Below are positions 7,942-15,254 of a stretch of DNA of 39,287 nt, piece after piece. Both the position numbers and the translations under genes were made by a program. The notes beneath the pieces were generated by a model. That model was given only the letters and a program-made list of their open reading frames with translations, was not told the origin of the DNA and searched no databases. The stretch comes from an uncultured Clostridiaceae bacterium (GTDB lineage: Bacteria > Bacillota > Clostridia > TANB77 > CAG-508), in contig CAOJVB010000015.1 of assembly GCA_948444845.1 (NCBI GenBank), positions 1 through 39,287 on the forward strand, given 5' to 3'. Positions within the stretch are counted from its first letter, which is position 1; each line of letters starts with the position of its first letter.

Positions 7942-8415
7942 CTATTTTAAAAGTAACTTTTTCATTTCAATTATATTGTAAAATGGAATGTTTATCCCTT
8001 CTTCTGCAAGTCTTACAACTCTTAGAGCAATAGTTATTATTTCATTTTTTACTATTTGAGGAATTTCCACATCTACATTTGAATTTATATATTTTTCTGC
8101 TATATATTCTTCAGTTGTTGGGAATATATTTTGTATTAAAAATACTGCTTTCTTTCCTAACACATTACCAAAAACAAAATTATATACTGGTCTATTTCCA
8201 GCTTTCATTTTCTTGTTATTATAAATTTTCATATATTTATTATATTTAGTTGAAATGGGTACGAACCATATTATTTCTTTGTCTTTTCTATCTCTAAAGC
8301 AAAAATAGCAAGGTCTTTTTGTTCCACTTTCTTTATTTTCCATTAAGTTATATCCTCTAAATATATCAAAAAATTCATCTTTTATAAAATAAAACTTTCC
8401 GTCTTCAATTAGCAT
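7942..8415 (-). CDS. Type III toxin-antitoxin endoribonuclease toxin (ToxN/CptN/TenpN-like)
   Basis: Probable RNA-cleaving toxin of 157 residues, held inactive by binding its own repetitive RNA antitoxin. The protein looks like the compact, basic ToxN superfamily fold, with an N-terminal strand (GKFYFIKDEFFDIF), a central RPCYFCFRD and WFVPIS segment, and VFLIQNIFPTTEEYI followed by C-terminal helices. The pattern recalls the CptN/TenpN branches more than ToxN or AbiQ, but that choice is from memory of the families and is uncertain. Context is decisive: upstream are a consensus promoter, two tandem 48-nt pseudoknot repeats and a weak terminator. AAAAGGAGAG precedes the ATG. Confidence 0.85.
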   Translation of the reverse strand: MLIEDGKFYFIKDEFFDIFRGYNLMENKESGTKRPCYFCFRDRKDKEIIWFVPISTKYNKYMKIYNNKKMKAGNRPVYNFVFGNVLGKKAVFLIQNIFPTTEEYIAEKYINSNVDVEIPQIVKNEIITIALRVVRLAEEGINIPFYNIIEMKKLLLK

Positions 8416-8432
8416 TCTTTCTCTCCTTTTAT

Positions 8433-8469
8433 GAAAATATGGGATCTAAAAATTAATTTTATAGACCCC
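8433..8469 (-). terminator. Leaky terminator between antitoxin RNA and toxin gene
   Basis: On the minus strand GGGGTCTA pairs with TAGATCCC (one G-U pair), extended inward by AAAATTAATTTT, then a weak tail ATATTTTC. Type III loci characteristically place such a terminator here so that most transcripts contain only antitoxin RNA. Confidence 0.8.
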
Positions 8470-8494
8470 ACATTTTACTATAATTAACATTTTT

Positions 8495-8590
8495 TCACCT
8501 GCACATTTATATCTCGCAAGCAGGGTTGCGGTTCACATTTTTTCACCTATCCATTTATTCGACGCAAATAGGGTTGCGACTCACATTTTT
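8495..8590 (-). repeat. Tandem antitoxin repeats (2 x 48 nt)
   Basis: Units at 8543-8590 and 8495-8542 are exactly contiguous and 48 nt each. They share AAAAATGTGA, CGCAACCCT, TTGCG, ATAAATG and AGGTGA. The loop-to-tail pairing is CCTAT/ATAGG in the first unit and CCTGC/GCAGG in the second, so two base pairs change in a compensatory way. Confidence 0.92.
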
Positions 8591-8629
8591 AATTATAGTA
8601 GATATTAAATATCTACTACTATTATATTC

Positions 8630-8659
8630 ATTATAACTCTTTTTATTTATAAAAGTCAA
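8630..8659 (-). promoter_or_regulatory. Sigma-A promoter of the type III locus
   Basis: TTGACT (8659-8654), an 18-bp spacer and a perfect TATAAT (8635-8630) on the minus strand, followed by the antitoxin RNA. It begins only a few bases beyond the end of the truncated GH2 reading frame. Confidence 0.85.
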
Positions 8660-8665
8660 TTCCTT

Positions 8666-8803
8666 TTACATAACTTTTTGTAAATATTTTTTCGTTTCTC
8701 CTTCGTCGTTATCATCAAATGTAAAATTCCATTCTCCATTTAAGTTTTGCCACTGTCTTCTTACAAATTGTGGTCTTGGATAATCTTTTATATAGCATTT
8801 CAT
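8666..8803 (-). pseudogene. 5' stub of a glycoside hydrolase family 2 gene
   Basis: Encodes only 45 residues, beginning MKCYIKDYPRPQFVRRQWQN and continuing LNGEWNFTFDD. The segment RPQFVRRQWQNLNGEW matches the first strand region of GH2 beta-glucuronidases and beta-galactosidases (the sugar-binding domain N-terminus), enzymes normally 600 residues or more. A good ribosome-binding site (GGAGGAATAAAAT) and ATG are retained, but the frame stops at TAA right where the toxin-antitoxin promoter region begins. No further GH2 sequence is seen before the pdp gene. It follows the GNAT gene by 3 bp on the same strand. It is a remnant, perhaps cut off when the type III locus arrived. Confidence 0.75.
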
Positions 8804-8806
8804 ATT

Positions 8807-9403
8807 TTATTCCTCCGCTTTTTTGTATTTATAAGATAGTTTTTCTATTGCATTTATGAATTTTTCTCCATCTTCACAGTATATTTTAGAATCATGGCTT
8901 GTGTTTGTTATATAATCCATTTTTAATAGCTTTTTACATATTTTTTCTCCATGTATTGTGCTTGCATCTGCCATTACTTTTTCTATTTTTATATTTCTTT
9001 TTTGTAACGTATTAAACAAGTTTATTGAGCCTTTTAGCAAAGTTGTTACTACTTTATAGTTATTTCTATATTTCTTATCTATTGATATAGATGATAAATA
9101 TATGTAATATGATTTATTGTCTTCATACTCTTCTATTTGATTATATTTTACATCTGCTTCATTCATTTTGTTTTCATATATGGCATAAAATACTTCCTTT
9201 TTTAGTGGTAATATATTTATACTTGCTATTATGTGGTTATTAGAATTTCTTACTCCTATACAAGTTAGGTTATTCTTTCCATACCAGTTTAGCACTTCTT
9301 TTGCTGTAGTTATATTTTCATTTGGAAAATATGAATGTTCTATGTCTTCCATTGTTTCAAAATCTTCTAAAGTAAATTTATATTCTATTTTTAGTTGTTC
9401 CAT
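8807..9403 (-). CDS. GNAT-like N-acetyltransferase
   Basis: A 198-residue protein with a GNAT pattern. The central strand and acetyl-CoA-binding region read YIYLSSISIDKKYRNNYKVV (about residues 100-119), followed by a helix with LLKGSINLFNTL. A later segment, HGEKICKKLLKMDY, resembles the GNAT end motif. The glycine-rich loop (Q/RxxGxG/A) is degenerate, as KYRNNYK, so activity is unsure. AAGGAAG lies 8 bases before the ATG. Its stop is 3 bp from the GH2 stub, suggesting an old operon. The substrate is unknown. Confidence 0.65.
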   Translation of the reverse strand: MEQLKIEYKFTLEDFETMEDIEHSYFPNENITTAKEVLNWYGKNNLTCIGVRNSNNHIIASINILPLKKEVFYAIYENKMNEADVKYNQIEEYEDNKSYYIYLSSISIDKKYRNNYKVVTTLLKGSINLFNTLQKRNIKIEKVMADASTIHGEKICKKLLKMDYITNTSHDSKIYCEDGEKFINAIEKLSYKYKKAEE

Positions 9404-9461
9404 TTTTTCTACTTCCTTATTATATATTTTTTAATTGTAATATATCATAACAAATAGAAAA

Positions 9462-9577
9462 CAAGAATAAAATTTTCTAAGCTCATTCTTCGCTAAGAAA
9501 ATCTAATTCTTCCATAACTATCTTCTAAGGAAACTCACCGCTATCGCGGATGACTTTCCTAAGAATATAGAAAAAAG
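9462..9577. repeat. Two-hairpin repeat, copy 1 of the TTCGCTAAG family
   Basis: Shares two hairpins with 19932-20100. The first pairs AGAATAAAATTTTCTAAGC with GCTAAGAAAATCTAATTCT. The second is TTCTAAGGAAA...TTTCCTAAGAA enclosing CCGC-TATC-GCGG. The other copy has CCAC-TATC-GTGG at the tip, a compensatory change. This copy lacks about 55 bp present in the loop of the first hairpin of copy 2. It fills the 194-bp gap between the GNAT and patatin genes. Confidence 0.88.
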
Positions 9578-9597
9578 AAATCGCTTTTAATCACTTT

Positions 9598-10455
9598 CTA
9601 ATTTTCATATATTTCCTTAAGTTTTTCCAAATTTTCTATAACTGAATTGTAACCATATTTATAACATGATTCTAGCTTGTTTACATCCAAAAGACCTACT
9701 TTATCTGTGTATACATTCAGCACAAAGTCACTCATTTCTAAACTTTCTTCTGATATTTTGCTTCCCATTATATCTATTGTTTTCATTACTATATCCATTA
9801 TATTGCTATCTTCTTTTATTGGGTCTGAGTGGAATTTTACTGCTATTACTTTGTCAGCTCCTTGCTTTTTTACTTCGTTTACTGGAATATTATCCAAAGT
9901 TCCTCCATCCATAAAGCTATGTGTTTCGTCTTTATATGGGCTAAATACTGCTGGAAAACTACTGCTTGCTCTTACCGCTTTTCCTATGGTTGCATTTGTT
10001 ATATATTGTTCTTTGTGGCAGTTCTCTTTTGGTATATTGTTTGTGAATACATATTCTTTTGAATTCATAATATCTACTGTTGGAATTACAAGTGGCATTT
10101 TTATTTGAGATATACTTTCAATATCTCGTTTTTTTGCTACTTTATTGAATATTTCTTCTAGTTCTTCTCCATTTCTTAAGCCTGTTATTGTTTTATTTTT
10201 GTTTTTTAAATATCCTTTTATTCCTGTTAAAATAGGTTTTGCATTTGCTCCTATTATATCTTTCGCATATGTTTTAAACAATATGTATATATAATATGGT
10301 GAATATCCCATTGCATATAATGCTGCAATCATACTTCCTGAGCTTGTTCCCCCTATTATATCTACTTTTATATTATTATCTTCTAATGCTTTTAGAACTC
10401 CTGCATGTGCTATTCCTCGTATTCCTCCACCAGATAATGCTAAACCTAATTTCAT
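9598..10455 (-). CDS. Patatin-like phospholipase (RssA family)
   Basis: Serine lipid acyl hydrolase of 285 residues with a Ser-Asp dyad. The oxyanion loop is GGGIRG (residues 9-14), the nucleophile elbow is GTSSG (Ser38), and the catalytic Asp is in FMDGG. The protein is soluble and compact, like bacterial RssA/YlbK patatins, with no signal peptide, so it probably acts inside the cell on membrane phospholipids or acylglycerols. The start is placed at 10455: GGAGGGAAGTTT precedes that ATG, and the oxyanion loop must be near the N-terminus. An upstream in-frame start at 10512 would add 19 unlikely residues. It stands alone between a repeat and the DUF2442 gene. Confidence 0.9.
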   Translation of the reverse strand: MKLGLALSGGGIRGIAHAGVLKALEDNNIKVDIIGGTSSGSMIAALYAMGYSPYYIYILFKTYAKDIIGANAKPILTGIKGYLKNKNKTITGLRNGEELEEIFNKVAKKRDIESISQIKMPLVIPTVDIMNSKEYVFTNNIPKENCHKEQYITNATIGKAVRASSSFPAVFSPYKDETHSFMDGGTLDNIPVNEVKKQGADKVIAVKFHSDPIKEDSNIMDIVMKTIDIMGSKISEESLEMSDFVLNVYTDKVGLLDVNKLESCYKYGYNSVIENLEKLKEIYEN

Positions 10456-10533
10456 AAACTTCCCTCCTACATATTTATATATATTATTTACAAATATTAT
10501 ATATATAAACATTGTAAGAGGCTTTTTATTTTC

Positions 10534-10776
10534 TTATTTTTTTACTTCTTTACTATTAAAATATAAGTCTTCTGGGCATACGTCTTCTCCATCTTCCCAT
10601 TCTATTGTTTCTCCACAAGCATGAACTTTTTTAAAATATTCATAATCTTTCAACTTTGAAAAACATTCATATTGTAAGTTTGGTTCCATATTATATATCT
10701 TTTCTTCACCATTTTCATAAATTAGTAATAATTCATATTTTTCTAATATTTTTACATCTTTTATATTAGGTGTCAT
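10534..10776 (-). CDS. DUF2442 family protein
   Basis: An 80-residue protein beginning with VKILEKYELLLIYENGEEKI, the beta-strand pattern of DUF2442, and ending with WEDGEDVCPEDLYFNSK, which matches the family's W-x-DG-x-DL-x-P/CPED-like end. AAGGAGGTAAAGAT precedes the ATG and overlaps the end of the upstream DUF4160 gene, so the two form a coupled pair. DUF4160-DUF2442 pairs are common in bacteria and have been suspected of toxin-antitoxin behaviour, without proof that can be drawn from this sequence. Here the DUF4160 partner is broken. Confidence 0.8.
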   Translation of the reverse strand: MTPNIKDVKILEKYELLLIYENGEEKIYNMEPNLQYECFSKLKDYEYFKKVHACGETIEWEDGEDVCPEDLYFNSKEVKK

Positions 10777-10788
10777 ATCTTTACCTCC

Positions 10789-11051
10789 TTATTTTAATGG
10801 TTCTATTTTAAAACCTTGTTTTCCTTGAATGAATAAATTCCATAATCTTCTCAATTCATCCTTATGTATTTCTATCCATGCTTGCAATAATTTTCTCTGG
10901 CTATTTGGTAAATTTCCTTCTATAATATTTCCTTCTAAATCGTTGCTACATGTTCATTATAAAACGCATGTATATGTGGTTTGTTATGTTTTATATTGTC
11001 TTTAAAATACATTCTAATATCTATACCATAAAATTTGGATATGCTTGGCAT
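10789..11051 (-). pseudogene. DUF4160 gene, frameshifted
   Basis: The first 38 codons encode MPSISKFYGIDIRMYF and a segment with HNKPHIHAFYNEHVATI, the DUF4160 core with its HxH, then hit TAG at 10937-10935. In another frame the family continues as DLEGNIIEGNLPNSQ, KLLQAWIEIHKDELRRLW and FKIEPLK, ending at 10789. Restoring one copy of a GATT tandem repeat (ACGATTTAG back to ACGATTGATTTAG) would give a continuous 88-residue protein reading VATIDLEG. An ideal ribosome-binding site, TAGGAGGTAGAAAA, is retained. It is either recent loss by slippage or a sequencing/assembly error. Confidence 0.8.
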
Positions 11052-11106
11052 TTTTCTACCTCCTATTTTAACATATTGTTTTATATTTTTCAACTAATTA
11101 GTAAAA

Positions 11107-13767
11107 TCAAAATCCTGTTCTTGGTAATTTATTTTTTGATTTATTGGTTATTTGTATATCTACTATTTGTTCGTTTTCTACTATTTCTACTAAATATTCT
11201 TTATTATTTAGTTCATAATTTTCGTCTGCTTTTGTTTCTTTTATGGTATATATTCCTTTTTCTAGTTTACTTGTTATTGCTATTCCTTCTTCATTTGTTA
11301 TTACTTTTTCTATTACATTTTGGTTTTCATCTATTATTTCAAATTCAACGTTTGCAATTGGTGAACCTGCTTTTTGTCCTGTTATTTTGTTGTCGTCTTC
11401 GCTTATTTTTGTTATTTGTATTTGTCCTTTTATTCTATCGTTTTTTACTTCTAGTGTGGTTTCTTTGTTATGCTCTACTTTTGTTTCTATTTTTTCTTCA
11501 TTTAGTATATATTTGTCATTTGTTTTTATTTCTTTTAAAGTGTAATCGCCTATATCTAAATTTTCTACTACTATTTCTCCATTTCCATTTGTTGTATATT
11601 TATTTATATAGTTTTCTTCATTGTCATATAGTTCAAATTCTACTCCTTCTAATTTTACCTCTTCATTTTCACTATCAACTTTTATTATTTTTAGACTTCC
11701 TTTTTTTCTTAAGTTTTTTACTTCTATTTTTGTTTCTTTATTCCATTCTATTTTTATTTCTATTTCTTCACTATTTAATACATATTTATCATTTGTTTTA
11801 GTTTCTTTTAATATGTAATTTCCTATATCTAAATTTTCTACTACTATTTCTCCATTTTCATCTGTTGTGTACTTGTTTATCAATTTCCCTTCATTGTTAT
11901 ATAGTTCAAATTCTACTCCTTCTAATTTTATTTGCTCATCTTCCATATCTTGCTTTACTATTTTCAAGTTTCCTTTTTTACGTGCATTTTGTATTTCTAA
12001 TAGGGTTTGCTTGTTCCATTCTATTTTTATTTGTATTTCCTCGTCGTTTAATATATACTTGTCATTTGTTTTTACTTCTTTTAGTATATATGTTCCTATA
12101 TCTAAATTTTCTACTTGTATTTCTCCATTTTGATTAGTTGTTAATTTTTCTATATATTTTCCTTCACTATTATAAAGTTCAAATTCTACTCCTTCTAATC
12201 TTATTTCTCTATTTTCTATATCTTCTTTTACTATTTTTAGATTCCCTTTTTTGCGTGCATTTTTTACTTCTAATACTGTTTCTTTGTTCCATTCTACTTT
12301 TACTTCTATTTTTTCATCATTTAGGATATATTTGTCATTTGTTTTTACCTCTTTTAGAGTATAATTTCCTATGTCTAAATTATCAACTTTTATTTCTCCA
12401 TTTTTGTCTGTTACTAATTTTTTTATTAACTCATTTTTATCATTATATAGTTCAAATTCTACTCCTTCTAATCTTATTTTATTGTTTTCTAAATCTGTTT
12501 TTAGTACATTTATTTTTCCTTGTTTTTTATCGTTTTCTATTGTTATAGTGCTTGTTTTTCCCCATTCTAATGTTACTTTATTTTCTGTAGGGTTTAATAT
12601 ATATTTATCATCTACATTTATTTCTTTTATTTTTACTGTTCCTGGCTTCATATTTTTTATTTCTATTATCCCATTTTGATTTGTTGTGTATTCTCCTAAG
12701 TTTGCACCTTTTTCATCAGTTAATTTAAATGTTACATTTGGTAATGGCTTTTTTGTTTTACTATCTATTTTAGTAATTTTTAAATTTGCATTGTTACTAT
12801 TTATATTTAAGTTTGTATGTGTAGAGGCTAACTCATAGCTACATGTATATGTTACATAGCTTTGTGCAGAAGGTATTGAACTCTGTGCATGATATATTGG
12901 GCATGTTTTTACTTGGGCATCTATTATATTTATTTTTCCATTTATATTTTCTTTTATATTTCTTGTTGGAATTGCAATTTTGAATGTATTACTTGTGAAA
13001 CTTGAATTTTCTTTGTTATTTGAATCTAATATTTTTGTTCCTGAAATAAAATTTTCTATTGATACTTTATAAGATTTTAAAGTTCTATTTGCTGTTACTT
13101 TATAGTTTTGAATATAATATTCTACTCCATTTATATTTTCTATTTTCTTTTCACCATTTGTGCTCACATTTACGTTTGGGCTTTCATATACTTCTTTTCC
13201 ATTTATTCCATATTCATATAGTGTTTGTGCTATATCTAATGCTTTTCTTCCTCTTCTTTGTATGGTTTCTACTGTATTTCCATCTACACTTCTATTTCCT
13301 AATATGTATTTATCTTTTGGCGCTACTCCTTCCTTATAAGAGTGAAGTGCTATTTTTGTTGCTGAATAAAAATCATCATCATTTTCTATATTCCATTCTG
13401 TCCAACTTGATCCCATATAGCCTTTACTTAGTATTCTCCAAATTACATTGTCTGTTTCTTTAGATATACTTGCATTATATGAGTTATAGCCTGTTCCTAC
13501 TCCTTCTTTTGCTGGTTCTACACAAAATGCGGGGTATCTATTTCCTGTTTGGGCATCTATATAATATACATACCATACTATTTTATAGCTCCATTTATTA
13601 TGGCTTGCCATCCAATATTCTACTAGTGAATGGCATTCATGGTCTCCTAATAATGTCACTGTATCTCCTTCTTTTATATTTGCATTTACTACATTTAAGT
13701 TTGTTATCATTGTTATTAACTCTATCATTAGTATTATTATGCTTATTATTTTTCTTGCTTTTTTCAT
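11107..13767 (-). CDS. Surface protein: thioester-like domain, six SpaA/Cna-B modules, LPRTG end
   Basis: Predicted secreted adhesin of 886 residues. A basic N-terminus and hydrophobic stretch (IISIIILMIELITMI) form the signal peptide. Residues about 30-200 look like a thioester (TQXA) domain with the cysteine in PAFCVEP, but the expected TQ-x-x-IW motif reads ATKIALHSY, with Lys in place of Gln. From about residue 327 come six roughly 90-residue SpaA/Cna-B beta-barrel modules (LKIVK.D, GVEFELYN, ENLDIG.Y.LKE, ending VKN). They keep the Lys, Glu and Asn expected for internal isopeptide bonds. The protein ends KNKLPRTGF and stop: a sorting motif with no hydrophobic anchor or charged tail. TGGAGG before the ATG at 13767 fixes the start. 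A sortase gene lies at 21249. Confidence 0.9.
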   Translation of the reverse strand: MKKARKIISIIILMIELITMITNLNVVNANIKEGDTVTLLGDHECHSLVEYWMASHNKWSYKIVWYVYYIDAQTGNRYPAFCVEPAKEGVGTGYNSYNASISKETDNVIWRILSKGYMGSSWTEWNIENDDDFYSATKIALHSYKEGVAPKDKYILGNRSVDGNTVETIQRRGRKALDIAQTLYEYGINGKEVYESPNVNVSTNGEKKIENINGVEYYIQNYKVTANRTLKSYKVSIENFISGTKILDSNNKENSSFTSNTFKIAIPTRNIKENINGKINIIDAQVKTCPIYHAQSSIPSAQSYVTYTCSYELASTHTNLNINSNNANLKITKIDSKTKKPLPNVTFKLTDEKGANLGEYTTNQNGIIEIKNMKPGTVKIKEINVDDKYILNPTENKVTLEWGKTSTITIENDKKQGKINVLKTDLENNKIRLEGVEFELYNDKNELIKKLVTDKNGEIKVDNLDIGNYTLKEVKTNDKYILNDEKIEVKVEWNKETVLEVKNARKKGNLKIVKEDIENREIRLEGVEFELYNSEGKYIEKLTTNQNGEIQVENLDIGTYILKEVKTNDKYILNDEEIQIKIEWNKQTLLEIQNARKKGNLKIVKQDMEDEQIKLEGVEFELYNNEGKLINKYTTDENGEIVVENLDIGNYILKETKTNDKYVLNSEEIEIKIEWNKETKIEVKNLRKKGSLKIIKVDSENEEVKLEGVEFELYDNEENYINKYTTNGNGEIVVENLDIGDYTLKEIKTNDKYILNEEKIETKVEHNKETTLEVKNDRIKGQIQITKISEDDNKITGQKAGSPIANVEFEIIDENQNVIEKVITNEEGIAITSKLEKGIYTIKETKADENYELNNKEYLVEIVENEQIVDIQITNKSKNKLPRTGF

Positions 13768-13809
13768 TTTTTCCTCCATCTAATATTTCTTAAAATTATA
13801 TTTAAATTA

Positions 13810-13904
13810 TAGGGTCAAGCATTGCTCGTTCGTGTATATCCATATATGTTAATCAATTCGTATATAATTTTCTGAATAACAGACGAGTTGATAGCTCGAC
13901 CCTA
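13810..13904. repeat. Interrupted palindrome upstream of the surface-protein gene
   Basis: TAGGGTC (13810-13816) pairs with GACCCTA (13898-13904); inside, AGC and CTCGT pair with GCT and ACGAG. It is richer in GC than its surroundings and looks like a REP-type element. Only one copy was found in the window. Confidence 0.6.
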
Positions 13905-13928
13905 CAATATTTTTGTTTTTTCGACAAA

Positions 13929-13977
13929 AATAAGGGCTTTGATAAACTTTAAAATTTTGTTTATCTTAGCCCCTATT
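13929..13977 (-). terminator. Terminator of the rpsF-ssb-rpsR operon
   Basis: AATAAGGGCTTTGATAAAC pairs, with one or two mismatches, with GTTTATCTTAGCCCCTATT. T-rich runs follow on both strands (minus: TTTTTG; plus: CTTTTTTT), so it could stop transcription from either side. Confidence 0.85.
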
Positions 13978-14037
13978 CTTTTTTTGTGTAAGGTTTCTTA
14001 CACTTTTCATATTTTATACATATTTCTTATATGTAAA

Positions 14038-14319
14038 TTATTCAGCTGTATATGGTAACACTGCTATTTGTCTTGCTCTTTTTACTGCAATAGTAATATC
14101 TCTTTGATGTTTTGCACATGCTCCTGTAGCTCTTCTTGGTAATATTTTACCTTTATCATTTATAAATTTCTTTAATTGATCTGCATTTTTATAATCTAAT
14201 ACAAGATTTTTATCAGCACATAAAGGACATACCTTTTTTCTTACTTTTTTAAATCTTGGGTTATAATCTTCATCTACATTATTATTTCTATTGTTTCTTT
14301 TTTGTTTTTTATCTGCCAT
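14038..14319 (-). CDS. rpsR: 30S ribosomal protein S18
   Basis: Small-subunit protein that pairs with S6 on the platform of the 30S subunit. The 93 residues include the family block [20 protein letters not shown] and [15 protein letters not shown] motif with further cysteines suggests a zinc-binding or zinc-ribbon-derived variant. The N-terminal extension ([11 protein letters not shown]) is basic and disordered. It is the third gene of the conserved rpsF-ssb-rpsR operon, preceded by an unusually G-rich site, AGGGGGG. An AT-rich palindrome separates it from ssb. Confidence 0.97.
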   Translation of the reverse strand: MADKKQKRNNRNNNVDEDYNPRFKKVRKKVCPLCADKNLVLDYKNADQLKKFINDKGKILPRRATGACAKHQRDITIAVKRARQIAVLPYTAE

Positions 14320-14339
14320 TTCGTTTTCCCCCCTAACTT

Positions 14340-14456
14340 GAATAATTAATGAATATTGAATAATGAATATTGATTAATGAATAATATATGAGTAAAAAAA
14401 TTATTCATTTTTCATTCTTCATTATTAATTATTCATTACTAGCATTTATGCTAGCA
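14340..14456. repeat. AT-rich palindrome inside the rpsF operon
   Basis: The ssb-rpsR gap is filled with repeated TGAATAATGAATATTGA words. They pair imperfectly with TTATTCATT and ATTATTAATTATTCATT on the other side. CTAGCAT-TT-ATGCTAG, a perfect 7-bp hairpin, follows 2 bp after the ssb stop. It lacks a T-run, so it may protect or attenuate the mRNA rather than terminate it. Confidence 0.6.
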
Positions 14457-14457
14457 C

Positions 14458-14886
14458 CTAAAATGGTAGGTCGTCTCCTGAAGATACTTCAAAGTCAGAA
14501 GCTCCTTGGCTTGGTTCTGGCATTGTTCCAAATGTTGCATCAAAACTTCCTCCAGCTTCGCCTTCTCTTTTGCTATCTGCAAAATATGCTTCTTCTGCTA
14601 CTACTTCTGTTATGTAGTGTTTTTGTCCTTGGTCATCATCCCAAGTTCTTGTTTGTATTCTTCCTATTACTCCTACTTGTTGACCTTTCTTGAAGTATTT
14701 ACTACAGAATTCTCCTAGTTTACTCCATGCAACTATGTTTATGAAATCTGCTTGTCTTTCTTCTCCTGGTCTTATAAATCTTCTATTTACTGCTAAACTA
14801 AATGATGCTACTAATGTGTTGTTAGCTTGTGTATATCTAACTTCTGGGTCTCTTGTTAATCTTCCCATTAAAATTACTTTGTTCAT
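14458..14886 (-). CDS. ssb: Single-stranded DNA-binding protein
   Basis: A 142-residue SSB that coats single-stranded DNA in replication, recombination and repair. The OB-fold covers about residues 1-105 (MNKVILMGRLTRDPEVRYT, VNRRFI, DFINIVAWSKLGEFCSKY, KGQQVGVIGRIQTRTW). A short disordered linker and the acidic C-terminal tip DDLPF follow; the tip docks partner proteins. Length and tip are those of the essential replicative SSB. AAGGTAGAAAAAT precedes the ATG. It lies between rpsF and rpsR, its usual place in Firmicutes. Confidence 0.97.
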   Translation of the reverse strand: MNKVILMGRLTRDPEVRYTQANNTLVASFSLAVNRRFIRPGEERQADFINIVAWSKLGEFCSKYFKKGQQVGVIGRIQTRTWDDDQGQKHYITEVVAEEAYFADSKREGEAGGSFDATFGTMPEPSQGASDFEVSSGDDLPF

Positions 14887-14913
14887 ATTTTTCTACCTTA
14901 CCTTTCGGCCCCA

Positions 14914-15198
14914 TTATTCATCAACTTTTATTGTCATGAATTTAATTACTTCATCTGTAATTCTATAATTTCTCTCTAATTCTGATATTAAAGATGTATT
15001 TGCTTCAAAGTGGAAAATTACATAGTAACCTTCTTTATTTTTCTTTACTTCATAAGCTAATCTTCTTTTTCCTAGCTCTTCTGCTTTTTCTACTTTACCG
15101 TCAGTATTAATTAATGTTTCGAATTTTTGAACTAATGCTTTAATTCCTTCTTCATCAACATTTGGATTAATAATGACAACACTCTCGTATTTATTCAT
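14914..15198 (-). CDS. rpsF: 30S ribosomal protein S6
   Basis: A 94-residue ribosomal protein that binds 16S rRNA together with S18. Family features are MNKYESVVIINPNVDEE at the start and the central GKRRLAYEVKKNKEGYYVIFHFEA. AAGGAGGTGAAGAATA precedes the ATG. It opens the rpsF-ssb-rpsR operon. A TATAAT at 15239-15234 with TTGATA 19 bp further upstream is a possible promoter, though the spacing is long. No clear S6:S18 leader structure was recognised in the short untranslated region. Confidence 0.97.
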   Translation of the reverse strand: MNKYESVVIINPNVDEEGIKALVQKFETLINTDGKVEKAEELGKRRLAYEVKKNKEGYYVIFHFEANTSLISELERNYRITDEVIKFMTIKVDE

Positions 15199-15254
15199 TA
15201 TTCTTCACCTCCTTATGGTTTTGTAACCTACATATTATAAATGTAAGTAAGGAT

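Larger units (their letters stand above)
8433..8623 (-). ncRNA. Type III antitoxin RNA with two 48-nt pseudoknot repeats
   Basis: A transcript predicted to start near 8623 and end at the terminator at 8433. It opens with a hairpin (AGTAGATATT against AATATCTACT) and carries two tandem 48-nt repeats plus a partial third start. The array is bracketed by ACTATAATTA and its exact complement TAATTATAGT. In each repeat CGCAA pairs with TTGCG, and the enclosed loop pairs with a downstream segment, giving an H-type pseudoknot. By analogy with ToxI, CptI and TenpI, the toxin would cut the precursor into single repeats that bind and inhibit it. Transcript ends are predicted, not measured. Confidence 0.85.

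Noticed and set aside
8495..8590. Two 48-nt repeats as the start of a CRISPR array
   Set aside because: The units are contiguous with no spacers, differ by compensatory changes, and sit between a promoter and a toxin gene; no cas genes are present.
10950..11801. Long plus-strand reading frame (283 codons) opposite the surface-protein gene
   Set aside because: It has an extreme Leu/Phe bias, no ribosome-binding site, and lies on the reverse complement of repeated Cna-B-like modules whose sense frame is clearly the gene.
11110..12789. Tandem surface-protein modules as a recombinational repeat array of separate genes
   Set aside because: They are in one continuous frame with module boundaries at LKIVK and VKN; this is ordinary domain repetition.
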